From contig QKYT01000904.1 of the NCBI GenBank assembly GCA_003550305.1, positions 1 through 29,526 on the forward strand: DNA of 29,526 nucleotides, read 5' to 3'. The notes under the pieces were generated by a model, which searched no databases, was not told the origin of the DNA, and saw only the letters and a list, made by a program, of their open reading frames with translations. Shown in pieces: positions 1 to 10,515 of the stretch (position 1 is its first letter; the number at the start of each line of letters is the position of its first letter). This DNA comes from Glomus cerebriforme (lineage: Eukaryota > Glomeromycota > Glomeromycetes > Glomerales > Glomeraceae). A program made the translations under genes and the position numbers.

Positions 1-143
1 TCAATTGAAATATCATGATATTCATCGTCATCTAAAATTTCGAGTAAGTTTTGAGATAATTTTGGTAAAAATTCATTATCGGCTATTACAATTGTTAATA
101 AATAAAGAAAAAATAAAAGAAGAGGAAACTTTCTAATCCTCAT
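1..143 (-). CDS. BTB-domain protein with N-terminal signal-peptide-like leader, 5' part only
   Basis: Reading leftward from an ATG at 143-141, the frame is open for 47 codons to the window edge. Codons 22-47 read DNEFLPKLSQNLLEILDDDE and on to YHDIS, the start of the BTB/POZ fold as also seen in the pseudogene at 13311-14693. BTB proteins commonly act as substrate adaptors for cullin-3 ubiquitin ligases or as self-associating scaffolds. In this family, as I know it, the protein usually begins with Met just before the ADN of this stretch. Here that Met codon is ATA, and the frame instead runs upstream through MRIRKFP and the hydrophobic run LLLFFLYLLTIVIA, with V at -3 and A at -1 before DNEF. 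That fits a cleavable signal peptide. Alternatively the leader is chance translation of 5' sequence and the gene has lost its start. The rest of the gene lies outside the window. Confidence 0.55.
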   Translation of the reverse strand, partial: MRIRKFPLLLFFLYLLTIVIADNEFLPKLSQNLLEILDDDEYHDISI

Positions 144-1296
144 AATAAAAGAATTTAAGAATCTAATCCTAATATACTGTCCTAAAACTGTACGATACAA
201 TCTTATATAACGATATAACGATTGTCGCAGAAATCGACGTATCATTTACAGCTGTTTTTGGGAAATTTGGTAAAAAGATTCCCGTGACTTATAAAATACG
301 TCATTATTTAAAGCATATACTAATCAATCGACGCACTCGATTAGCCCATAGACGGGTTTAAGATCACTGGTTAACACCTGCGACCTGTGGTTCATTGATT
401 AGCATTCCCAAAAATTGGCGATATTTGTTCTAATGTAGACAGCTATTGTAGTTATCAACCAATCCCTCATATTAAATAACGAAAAACATTTACGACTTCA
501 TGTACAACGATCTTGAAAAATGGGGATATATATTAACATTGATAAAGCCGAGAAAAAAAAAGACGCAAGGATTTTAAAGCCGCGATCTTGTCAAAATCAT
601 AAATATTTATTTAATCATTTCCTGTCTCAATTGAAATAGATATTGGACTCACATTAAAAAAAAATCCCCCGCTATCAAAATAAGACATCGAGTATTATTA
701 TCTGTTATATAATCAATGAAATTAATTAACATTAAAATTATCTGATACAATTTAATGTTTGTATGAATTTAAAAATAATATGTATGTTTTGTTTACAGTA
801 ATAAAAGAAGATTTTTCATATTATAAATTTCATATTATAAATTAATATCATTGTGTGAAATTAATATCCTTTCATGCTCGTAAGATTATCTGCCAAAATA
901 AATGATCAAAAAATTTTGGTGACAATCTTGTACTTGACCATTTTGACAGCTTCCAGTTTCAGAAATTACATTTAATAAAGGAAAAGAGATGAAATAAAGT
1001 TAATTATTCGTTTATTTACATGTTTATAAAATACAATAAAAGATGGATTTTCTTGAAAAAATAAATTAATTTTTTCGTACATCGGAAGAAAAGTGGCCAC
1101 TCGGAAACTCGTTTCCCGCAGCATTTTAATCAAACCATTGGTCAATAGGACTTTGTAATTTTGTTGTATTTAGAGGAAAGAGTTAATATCATTAATGAAG
1201 TGAAATGCCTTAATAAATCATACTTAGAAAATTAAAAAATTTTTATCTTTTGCATGCACTTCCTATAATAAATATTATCCGAATATTTTTCGTCAT
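144..1296. other. AT-rich intergenic stretch, no gene recognised
   Basis: No coding frame or RNA gene could be supported. It would hold the promoter of the leftward BTB gene. TTTTTGGGAA (about 254-263) and TTCCCAAAAA (about 406-415) form a small inverted pair. The rest is A/T runs. Confidence 0.6.
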
Positions 1297-1304
1297 ATTT
1301 CCAC

Positions 1305-2098
1305 TAGAGGCCGGAACCAGATGTATCAAACCGATTTTGGACCCGGTTCCAACCGGCTTTCAGACAATTCCGGGTCACCAGTTTCAATTACGAAACCCGG
1401 TTTGCGTTTAAAACGGATGTAACATGTAAGTAATTCCGGCCAGAATTATGAAGATTTCCAAATAAGGAAATTAGATATAACGACGTAATTCGGGCCAAAT
1501 TTATAGTGCTGATTCAAAAAATTACTTTTCAAAATAATTTATCATAATTTTTATAATTTTATCATGATTTATCAATAATTTCAATAATTTCTCATGATTT
1601 CTCCATAATTTCTCGTAATTTCTCAATTATCATAATTTATCATAATTCCTCATGATTTCTCAATAATTATATTTTCTCAATAATTTCTCATAATTTTCTC
1701 TAATTGCTCATAATATCTCATAATAATTTCTCCTAATTTCTCCTAATAATTTCTTCATAATAATTTCTCCTAATAATTGCTCATAATAATTGCTCATAAT
1801 TTCTCATAATAATTTCTCCTAATAATTGTTCATAATTTCTCATAATAATTGTTCATAATTTCTCATAATAATTTCTCATAATTTCTCATTTTCTCATAAT
1901 GTCTCATAATACTGTTCTCATAATTTAATAAATTCCTCAATAATTTCTAATAATTATGGCGTATTTGATCTGAATTACGGTAATTACACAGGAAAATTTC
2001 ATAATTTGAATGCGCAAATCGGTTGCAGCCGGTTTGTGTAAAACCGGTTTAAAACGGTTTGGACCCGATTCAAAAAACACAACCGGTTCTAACCTCTA
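1305..2098. mobile_element. Non-autonomous hAT-like element (large MITE), 794 bp, with 8-bp TSD
   Basis: The element begins TAGAGGCCGGAACC and ends with the inverse, GGTTCTAACCTCTA. It is flanked by perfect direct repeats ATTTCCAC at 1297-1304 and 2099-2106. An 8-bp target duplication with termini of the form TAGAG is the hallmark of the hAT superfamily. The inverted arms stay alike for about 55-100 bp (CCGG-rich, with GGACCCG/CGGGTCC blocks) but have diverged. No transposase frame is inside; the middle is a degenerate AT-rich repeat. The perfect duplication suggests a fairly recent insertion, while the diverged arms suggest an old family, presumably moved by a transposase elsewhere. Confidence 0.85.
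1510..1950. repeat. Degenerate TTTCTCATAATAA minisatellite inside the hAT-like element
   Basis: Roughly 440 bp of imperfect units built on TTTCTCATAATAA and TTTCTCCTAATAA, with unit length drifting between about 11 and 19 bp. It is nearly devoid of G. It fills the centre of the element and contains no open frame worth calling. Confidence 0.8.
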
Positions 2099-2408
2099 AT
2101 TTCCACATTTTCTTTAACATTGATACATTATCGAGCAGGCCGAATAATATCCGTTATAAAATTCCATGAATTTGTCACATTTACACGCGAATCAACATTT
2201 TTCACAGAAAGAAGCTTAAAAGAATGTGGAAGTTTATTAATTAATTGTACACGCACTCTTTAGAAGTAATTGAATGTTATAGTTATAGTATTTATTTTTG
2301 TAAATATTTATTAAAAAATAATAAAATTGAACGTTAATAACGTTAATGAATGACAATTATTAATTTTTTTTTTTGATTTTTACTAGCGCGAGCATTCAGA
2401 ATTCAGAT

Positions 2409-3377
2409 AAAAAAAGATTACCAATATTCTCATATTGGTATTCATTCGGTAATCATAATTCAAGTTATCAGGTATCCCGTGATTTTTTTATAATTAACAA
2501 TGACTATCAGGCATTATTTATATTATTAAAAACTACATTAAAGACAATTAATTATATATAGAATAATTAGTATAATGATTTTTATTTATAATATTTTGTT
2601 TTTCCAACTTCTCTTTTCTTCTTTTTACTTATGTTTGATTCAGAATGGGTAATGGACTTTTTTTCCTGTTTTGTAATTGGGAAGCCTTGCTAAAATCATC
2701 GGATGACTATACAATTTAAATTAAATGTCAGTATAAATTTTAATATATTGTAATAAAGATGTAAAATACCTTATCTCGTTCATCATCATTATTAATAGTA
2801 TCAGAATCCATAGTTTCAGTCAATCTTTGCATTTTTTTCCTTTGTTACTTTAAGATAGTTGCATACCCCAGATGATGAATTGTGACCTGAAATTGCCATT
2901 GCTTCAACTACTTCATTTCCAGCATCAAATATTGATTGAATTGCTGTNTCACNTCCTGAATGATTANAGATATTTCTTCCAGATATATNAANACNACATG
3001 CTAGACAAATTTCCTGAAATATTCCTCTAATTCTTTTTTCACCAAGTGCTCGATCATGATACCACTTTCCCTTGGAAATTGCTAGAAAAATATAAAAAAA
3101 TGAGTAGAAATTCATTTAACAAAAAAATAATTAAATAAATTTATTTACCTGCTTACATGTTCCATTGAAAAACAATTTAGTTAACAATAATATTAGTTTG
3201 TGGGATTGCAGAAAGAATTTTTTTATAAAATGGGTTTAAAAATAGTAAATAATTACGCGAAAAGAAAATCGTTGTAAAAAAGGTTAAAAAAAGGTTAAAA
3301 AAAGCAAAATAGCTTATCATAATCACGGGATACCGGATAACTATTAAATATACGGTAGTAATCTGGTAATCCTTTTT
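2409..3377. mobile_element. Inverted-repeat-bounded unit around a recombinase fragment
   Basis: Two arms in opposite orientation bracket about 850 bp. The best core is AGTTATCAGGTATCCCGTGA at 2463-2482 against its inverse ending at 3342 (22 positions, one mismatch), with outer GATTACC (2417-2423) and GGTAATC (3365-3371). The arms differ by internal indels, about 68 versus 52 bp. I found no convincing target duplication. A Crypton-like tyrosine recombinase fragment lies between the arms. Known fungal Cryptons lack terminal inverted repeats, so this may be a different element carrying the fragment, or two unrelated short elements in opposite orientation. Confidence 0.5.
2770..3240 (-). pseudogene. 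Crypton-like tyrosine recombinase, C-terminal fragment
   Basis: The exon 3081-2816 reads ISKGKWYHDRALGEKRIRGI, then NHSG, then TAIQSIFDAGNEVVEAMAIS, then GHNSSSGVCNYLKVT. The order H-x-x-(R)...GH..S.G...Y matches the catalytic end of Crypton/DUF3504-type tyrosine recombinases, which cut and rejoin DNA through the tyrosine. The expected Arg pair after NHSG is masked by N bases. An intron 3156-3082 (GTAAGC...TTTCTAG) joins an upstream exon ending near 3157. The frame stops at 2818-2816, but one step across the seven-T run at 2832-2838 opens a frame running to a donor at 2769, so either a homopolymer error or a frameshift is present. The N-terminal half is absent. Family call is from motif memory. 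Confidence 0.55.
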
Positions 3378-4673
3378 TCATCAAAACACACCCTCTTGAA
3401 AATAGTGATTATCGCAAATTATTATGAAATGGGTTTCTTTAAAAAAAAAAAGAACAAGTTTTTAAAAGTTTAAGTTCGGACGATCAAATCATTGTCACTT
3501 GTCACAAAACCACTAAGTAAATTATTATACAACTGAATGAAGATTTGTAATGAAAAACAATATATATAAAAAGTTGTGTTGTGCCATCACATACAAATAA
3601 TTTTTTGAAGATTGCGAATCATTAACTTGCCGTCGTACCGTTAATATTGAAAACAAATTAGTGTATACACACTGTGTATATCATTTAATCGATTAGATAC
3701 GTAAATTAGTATTAAGGGAGAATTCACTTTTAGAAGTTTTACACAATAATAATTTTTATGTTAAATGGCCAGCATTATGGATTCGACTGGCATTAAGTGT
3801 CGTAAAGTACAGTACATGTATTATCGTAAAAATGAAACGTGATGTAAATATCGCGTGATTTTTTGCGACGAAATCATTTATTGCGTGAAATTTATTTCTG
3901 AATATAGTTAAAATTAATCATGTACTGTACTTTCATTATATGATTTTAAGTTATTTAGCCTAGATATCGTCTAGGTGGTAAATTTAATTAAGTCATTATT
4001 GACCGATGTATATATATAGTTCGAACAAATTCTTCAAGCATACTAAATCGAGCAGATTAAAAAATATGATTATATGTAAACTTAAAATAATAATATCATT
4101 AATTGAAAGTAAGCATGACAAAGAAATTATTTATTTGTTTTATGTCTTTGATACATTTTTTTTTTCGTTATCTAAAATCAATTCCCTCAACCGATTATTC
4201 GCGTGACCAACCACGTGACTTTCTTCTTCGCGCAATTTTTTTTTTTTAAGAATTAATTCCAATATCCCAGATATAAAATAAGTAATTATTTTTTTTTGAA
4301 CTTTTTACATTTTATAATATTTTTTTTGAATTTTTTCTAATATTTTATAAGATAATAAATAATAAGAATATAAATACTTGAAAGAATTTATAAAAAATAT
4401 TTTATACGAAATAATATTAATTTAATGAATTCGTTTTTTGATAAGAATCTATTCAAAGATATAAATATATTTAATTCTATAAATATAATTTTTATATATT
4501 AAAAAAATTATAATATAATATAAATAAAATATCTTACCGAATTCATAATTAAACTTACTTGAATCTGTTGATGTGGAAAATATCATCTATTAAAAAAAAA
4601 AAAAATAAATAAAATAAATAAACAATAAATAAATAAATGGATTATTAAATAAATAATACTTACCTAAAAAAAA
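3378..4673. other. AT-rich intergenic stretch downstream of the kinase gene
   Basis: No gene is supported; the open frame at 4006-4206 lacks any family signal. TACAGTA and TACTGTA occur at 3808-3814 and 3923-3929, and CACGTG at 4212-4217. Near 4540-4590 the minus strand holds a short exon-like segment with splice-site-like borders that could belong to the 3' end of the kinase transcript. Confidence 0.5.
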
Positions 4674-6286
4674 TCAATAAAAATCAATTGCATTTACAGG
4701 TTCCGGAAGATCTTCGAAAGTTAAAAGTCTACTCGTATAAATTGCTTGTGGATTTATTTGAATATTTTCAGGATCTTTATCAATTGATCTATTTTCTGAT
4801 TTGGTTTCTTTAATTTTTTCACAATCTTTTATTTGAGAATAAATTTCACCTTTTCTATCTAAAATTTGTTCCCTCCAACCTTCAAGTATTTGACATAATT
4901 TTTTAGAAGTTGGTCTATTTTCAGGTTTAGCATCCCAACATTTATTAATTAAATCAGCAATTAATTTTGGAGTATCATCAGAAATTTTTGGTCTTAAACC
5001 TCTACATATTTTAATAGCTAAATCATTATCATGAGGAATATCATAATAAGGAATTTCTTCTGATAAATATTCATTCATAATTATTCCAAAAGAATAAATA
5101 TCTGCAGCTTTTGTATATTGATTACCACGTAAGATTTCAGGAGCCATATAAGGTAAAACTCCATAAACACCTTTTTTAATTGATTGCTTTTCATTATTTG
5201 CAGGTTGACACATTCCTAAATCACTAATAAATGCGTTATAAATATTAGCGAATAATATATTTCCTGAATGAAAATCTTTATGAACTTTCCCTGCACTATG
5301 AATATGTAAAAGCCCACTTGTAATATTATTTAAAATCTCAATTTTTGAATGAAATTCTACAGATTTATTTAAACAATTTCTCAAATTTCCTTCTTGGCAA
5401 TAAAATAAAACAATCATATAATCTTTGGTATTTGGATCTTGAGTTATTCCAAAACATGGAATAACATACGAAAGTTCATCTGAAATATAAGATTTAATCT
5501 AATAAAAAAAAATGTATAATATATAATATTGTTTTTTTAATAAATTTAAACATGAAAAAAAATTTACTAATTATCAAAAGACAAACAATATTTTTTTTAA
5601 TAAATATAAAAAAAATTTACCATATAAAAATCATTTATATTAATTACCTCATTCAAAAATTCGGTACTTATTTCTGAAGAATTATTTAAACTTTTTAAAG
5701 CAACTTTGGTATCTTGAAATCTATCCCATTTTTGATTTTCAATATCCCAATAATGAATATAACCTTCAGGCCAATCAGCAGAATAAATCTTACTAAAACC
5801 ACCTTTAGTAGCATAAGCAACGTTTTCAAATTTTTCAAAAGGTATCCATTCTAAACATTTTGTATAATATACAGCATTAAGTTGTGATTGTTGTATTAAT
5901 TCATCAATATCTTTATTCCCACTCGTCCAATTAATAAAATTTTCTTTAAATCTTTCAGCATTACAAGGTTGACACCAATTTCTTCCTGTTCCTGGTTCAC
6001 CACATTCTCCACATATTCCATATATTTCTTTTCTTTTTTTTAAGTCATCTTTATAAATTACTTGTCTATCTGTATTATGAACGACGTCCGATTTATCTGA
6101 AATGTGATACTTTTTTGTATAAAAAAAAAATAATAATCATTAATCGAATTAATAATTAATCTCGATTATGAAACTGATCAAATAATTTACCTGAAAATTA
6201 ATATTTGGACTTTTCCATAAATTTTTACCCTCCGCTATAGAATCAGAGTCATCACCTTTACTCAATAATTTTTTAATAGTTTTCAT
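4674..6286 (-). CDS. Tyrosine-kinase-like protein kinase, three exons, 460 aa
   Basis: Exons 6286-6191, 6109-5648 and 5498-4674 join in phase 0; introns are GTAAAT...AAAAAAG (81 nt) and GTAATT...ATTAG (149 nt). The ATG at 6286-6284 begins MKTIKKLLSK. A zinc-binding-like leader has Cys65, Cys68, Cys78 and Cys81 (CGEC...CQPC). The kinase fold follows: glycine-rich loop KGGFSKIY (134-141), Lys171 in KVALK, catalytic loop VHKDFHSGN (Asp261, Asn266), metal-binding DLG (279-281) in place of DFG, and APE (305-307). All catalytic residues are present, so activity is expected, phosphorylating Ser/Thr or Tyr of unknown targets. The architecture matches the kinase family expanded in Rhizophagus as I recall it. 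A TTTCAG acceptor 13 nt inside exon 2 would break the frame, which is why the AAG acceptor was chosen. The C-terminus (LPEPVNAIDFY) may be short; a consensus donor lies just past the stop. Confidence 0.93.
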
Positions 6287-6290
6287 TTTT

Positions 6291-6321
<31 letters not shown>

Positions 6322-7630
6322 CCTTAAAAGTTGAGCGTTAAAGAAAAAAAATTTTTTGAAGAGCGATTTAAAAAAAAAAAAAAAAAGTTTTTTCTTTGGA
6401 TACGATCATCAATTTGATTAAATATAAATAAATCATATAAATAAATAAATTATAAATCTTACGTTACACGATTTGCTATCTAAATTAATCAGTAAAACGT
6501 TTAACTTGCTTTCCGTTATTCCGAACGGACCGACGTGCATAATGTTACGTTTCACAATATGAGCAAATTTTCCAAAAGTATGAAACTTTTTTTTGACGAT
6601 CCAATCATTTTAATTCGTACCCAATTATTGAATTCTTTTTTTCGAAGTAAAAAAAAAAAAAAAAAAAAGGATTAAACTTACCAATTATTAACAAAAACAA
6701 ATAATTAAAAAAAAAGATTTTTTTTTTTCCTATTAAACAAAATAAGAAAAGAAAAGAAAAGAAAAATCAGTTATATTAGGGATCGACTCTACACTCATAA
6801 TATGCACATATGAAAATAACAGATACAGTATAACCGAAGAAAAAAAAATATTTTAATAAAGTTGGACAAGTTACAAATGAAATTTTTTAAGAATAACTCA
6901 ATTTTTTTAAACTTTCATAATAATAATAATAATAACACAATATTAATAAAATAAGGTTATTTAATTGGTTATATGAAACCTAAATTTAAATTTTCATAGG
7001 AAATTTGCCGGGATATTGATAAAGTAATGTACCACAACACGTGACAATTTAATAATTTTTATAATATCATATCAACAATTCCCGGGTAAAACAATCAACA
7101 TTTATCTGTTATTTGTATATTAGTTTCAGAATCAAGTACAAAAAAAAATCTAATAATCTAAAAATCTAAAAAATTCTAAAAATCTACATTTTTTTTTAAA
7201 AAAAAAAGCCTGTTATTCACAAGAAAAAAATATTAAATATTGCAAACTTAAAATCCAAGCGCGAGGTTGTCATAATAATGAAATTTTACATTGATTGGTT
7301 GATTACAACATATAAACATTTTGAACCTAAATTTTCGTCACGTGACGTTATAATCATCAACTTTTACTTTAACTGGGTCGACGATCCCGAGAAACAGGAT
7401 TTTAAGTTTACAACGCTTGAAATTATCATTTTATCTTTTATTTATTATTTTTTTTTCTTAAAAAAACATTAACATTTAATTAATTCCATTTTAATCTTCT
7501 CCGAAAAAAAATAAATATATATTTATATATCTAAATTTTTTAGTCGCACAAAATAAATTCAAAAAAATTTCAAAAAAAAAAAATCATTTTTGGTTTCTAT
7601 AATTAATTTTTTTATAAAAGTATCATTATA
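6287..7630. other. Intergenic stretch upstream of the kinase gene, simple repeats
   Basis: It contains (TA)n at 6303-6321, a poly-A run around 6650-6668 and (GAAAA)n at about 6744-6766. CACGTG occurs at 7038-7043 and 7339-7344, and TACAGTA at 6824-6830. The 64-codon frame at 7278-7472 shows no family resemblance and ends in A/T low complexity. The kinase promoter is presumably here, but no element can be assigned. Confidence 0.6.
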
Positions 7631-7700
7631 AAAATATCAAGTTTCCATTACCAAAATGATGGAACGGTAACAATGCTGATTATTTAATGTTTTCTTTTAT
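7631..7700 (-). pseudogene. Remnant of a BTB-TLDc gene: end of the TLDc domain
   Basis: The minus strand reads LLPFHHFGNGNLIF, matching the HHYGRSFGDGDLVIYG block of the TLDc remnant near 13330-13370. At DNA level the two stretches align over about 60 bp including the adjoining non-coding tail. TLDc domains are associated with oxidative-stress and V-ATPase regulation, but this piece is far too short to function. It lies 5'-to-3' in the same order relative to the BACK fragment at 8061-8090 as in the larger pseudogene, so both are probably one eroded copy. Confidence 0.5.
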
Positions 7701-7841
7701 CCTTAAAAGAAGAAAATATAATACATGTACTATTTTTAATCTCTTTTTAGATTCCCACATGATCGGATTAAGTCTTTCCAAGAATTCATAATTATTATGA
7801 GATTGATTATCGGAATTTTACGAGAACCATGAAATAATTAA

Positions 7842-7951
7842 ATGTTGTGTCCCAAGTTAGAATTTGCCCCAGTTCCAAATTAGGATATATTGATACTGGT
7901 CCCAAATCGACGAATTTGCCCCTGTCTAAATTAGGGAAAATTACACAACAT
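7842..7951. repeat. Short element with ATGTTGTGT/ACACAACAT termini, 110 bp
   Basis: Nine-base perfect inverted termini at 7842-7850 and 7943-7951 enclose a sequence with three CCCC/CCCA-AATTAGG-like blocks. No clear target duplication is visible. The size and termini suggest a tiny MITE-like or foldback element. It lies between two pieces of an eroded BTB-TLDc gene. Confidence 0.5.
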
Positions 7952-8060
7952 ATTTTATTTATTAACTTATAATCATTATTTAAAATTTCATTGTCTCTCT
8001 TCAGATATTTATAATAACAGATAATTAAATAAATTTATAATGGATTACATTACTTTGCTT

Positions 8061-8090
8061 CGCTCATTTGAAGATTGTCATGTTTGAATA
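8061..8090 (-). pseudogene. BTB-gene fragment (HDNLQMSE motif)
   Basis: The minus strand encodes FKHDNLQMSEAK, closely matching RHDNLQMSGIQ in the pseudogene at about 14080-14040; the DNA match CTCATTTGAAGATT..TCATGT is near exact. It is a 30-bp relic of the region following the BACK segment in the BTB-TLDc family. Confidence 0.5.
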
Positions 8091-8092
8091 TT

Positions 8093-10515
8093 TATCATCA
8101 ACATAAAATGATGACATTTGGATTTTGGAATATAAAATTCTAAGTGGAACATTCGATATGTACACAAATTCTCCGCAGATGAGATTGATAATTTAAGATA
8201 TTTCATCCACAACAAAAATATTTTTTTTATATTAGAAATTGTTCATTATTTTGTGTTTTCTTTTTAATAATCCTAATTTGTAAAATTATTTAATCGTCGT
8301 AGATCACATTTTATGAATTTCCGGTTATGGCAGTACATAAATAATTAGATTTACAGTAACATTTCTATATTTACCATACTCGCATTCAATTTTTAATACG
8401 GTTCCCCGAATAAACTAATGTATAGTACAGTACTTCTCGAAATTACTGAATATGTCAATCAATACTTAAATCGTGATAAATTCTGGTTGACACTACCTAA
8501 AAAAGGAAATTCCGTATTTTAATTAACAAATAAATGTGTATATTTTTTTTTGACGGAAACTTTGTAAAAATTTTTATTTTCGCTTTCTCTTCGTTTTTCT
8601 TTTTCTTTTTCTTTTTAACGAGAAGTCCTGGAGACATTTATTAGATATTTATTTATAATTTAATACAAATTATAGATTTCTATTTATCTTTTATAAATTC
8701 TCCCAACCCTCCTAATTTAATTTAAATTAAGTAAGATGCGACTTGTCAGTCTCTTCGTTTTTCATAAGATTCCTTTTATATATATATATATATAATAGCC
8801 ATACCTTAAAAATACGACTTAATTTTTTTAAAATTTACTTTGATATCTTATCTTTAGTTTCGCTATAATAAATAATTTATACTTGAGAAGCTGGGATAAT
8901 TACTGTTTATTATAAATAAAAAATAATTCTTTTTTTCTTTTTGTCATTGTTTAGTGCCACCCGCGTGTACATCTACTTTTAATATTAACTGATCTACTCT
9001 TTTTTTGTAGTAGCTTTATCTTAGGTTGCAATTGTTTAACAGCACTAAATTATCAAATTTATTATCAAATATTATATAATTAGGGGGTTTTATTTTCTTC
9101 GCACTCATGCGAAATGCAACGTGCATATTTCTTAAATTCTTAATATTTTGTTGGTGTAAAATTTTAACAATGCATCACTGTTTTTGTGCGCATCCTTTTT
9201 TAAATTTAAATTTTAAATAAAAATATATATAGTAATGTGCATAAATTTTTCATTGATATTTTACATACAATATCACGAGAAGGGAACCGAACGCGAATAA
9301 CACTAGTAATTCGAGTCATTAATTACATTTTTGCGAACGTTTCCCATATTTTTATTATATAATCCAAATTATTTTTGATCCCGAATGAGACGAAGTTAAC
9401 AAAGATCCTTTGAGTTTATCTGTCCCTGACGCTTAATTATATGATTACTGACTTGGCAATATTCTGTAGATTCGTAACTTTGATGTTGATCTATTCACCT
9501 AAATCCCACGATATAGTTAGCTTTACTATTTTTTTTTTTTTAATACATGATATTTTTGTAATTTTGCTTGACTTGATTAATCCGGAGTGTAACGAAGGAC
9601 TATATAGTTCTATGCACATTGACTCAAGATGTCTGAATTCCCCCGTTCAATTTTTGAGTCGATAGATTATTGGTTCCTATTATGCAATGATCTCAATAAA
9701 GTAAGCACCCATGTTGTTGGTTTCATCATGTGTTCAATAATCCAAACTCTCTTACTCCGGACTCAATAACGGTTCACCGTTCCCTAGTATTATACAATCA
9801 TTCATAATGATATTGGCTATCTTTTTCGTTTATATATATTTATATATACAGTATATGTAGATGATCTTCCTTTGCAACAAAAAAGCCATGTTGATTTTAA
9901 CAAGTTCAAAATTTCCAAGAAAAGTTAAACTAGTTTCTAACTTCGTCATATTATAGGAAGAAAAGTCCACTTTTTTATACCTTTATTACATTTATTAGTT
10001 TATTAGTGTCACTAACATTTTTTAATAATTTGAAATGGATTTTGAGTCATTCATTTTGATAACCGTATCAAATAACTAAAAAAGATTATACACGTGATTA
10101 AATGGAAATTGACGACTTTCAGGCGCAGATCCATTATTATTCTCTAATCCTTTCAATATAACAGATAATAATATCTTAGCAGTTAGGCTGAAAAAAAAAG
10201 AATCAATTTGTCATTTGGCTGAAAAAATTCTGTTACACTAAATATAAATATTTTTATTCTAACAAAAAAGAGATCGCATGACAAGTTTATTAAGTCAGAT
10301 TTCAATATTTACTATACATAAAATAAAAAAGGAAATAATAGCAGATAAGTTGAACACTATCGCGCCAAGATCGGATAATACAGTATAAACAAATAGATCG
10401 TGAATCACGTGATACAGTAGTACTCGCGGTACTGCATCTGTTCTTTAGCCTAATAAACAAAGTGTCCCACCGATATTTTCAAGAAATAATGAAATCAATG
10501 TTATAATACAAATAC
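8093..10515. other. Long non-coding AT-rich stretch
   Basis: I see no gene in these 2.4 kb. The 74-codon frame at 9441-9665 has no recognisable family and runs through a T homopolymer. Simple repeats include a (TTTTTC)n run near 8594-8617 and (TA)n near 8777-8795. TACAGTA occurs at 8352, 8426, 9847, 10379 and 10413, and CACGTG at 10091-10096 and 10406-10411, the latter inside the palindrome ATCACGTGAT. Confidence 0.6.

Noticed and set aside
2373..2561. 62-codon plus-strand frame
   Set aside because: Runs through the left inverted arm of the element at 2409-3377; no family, no ATG supported at its start.
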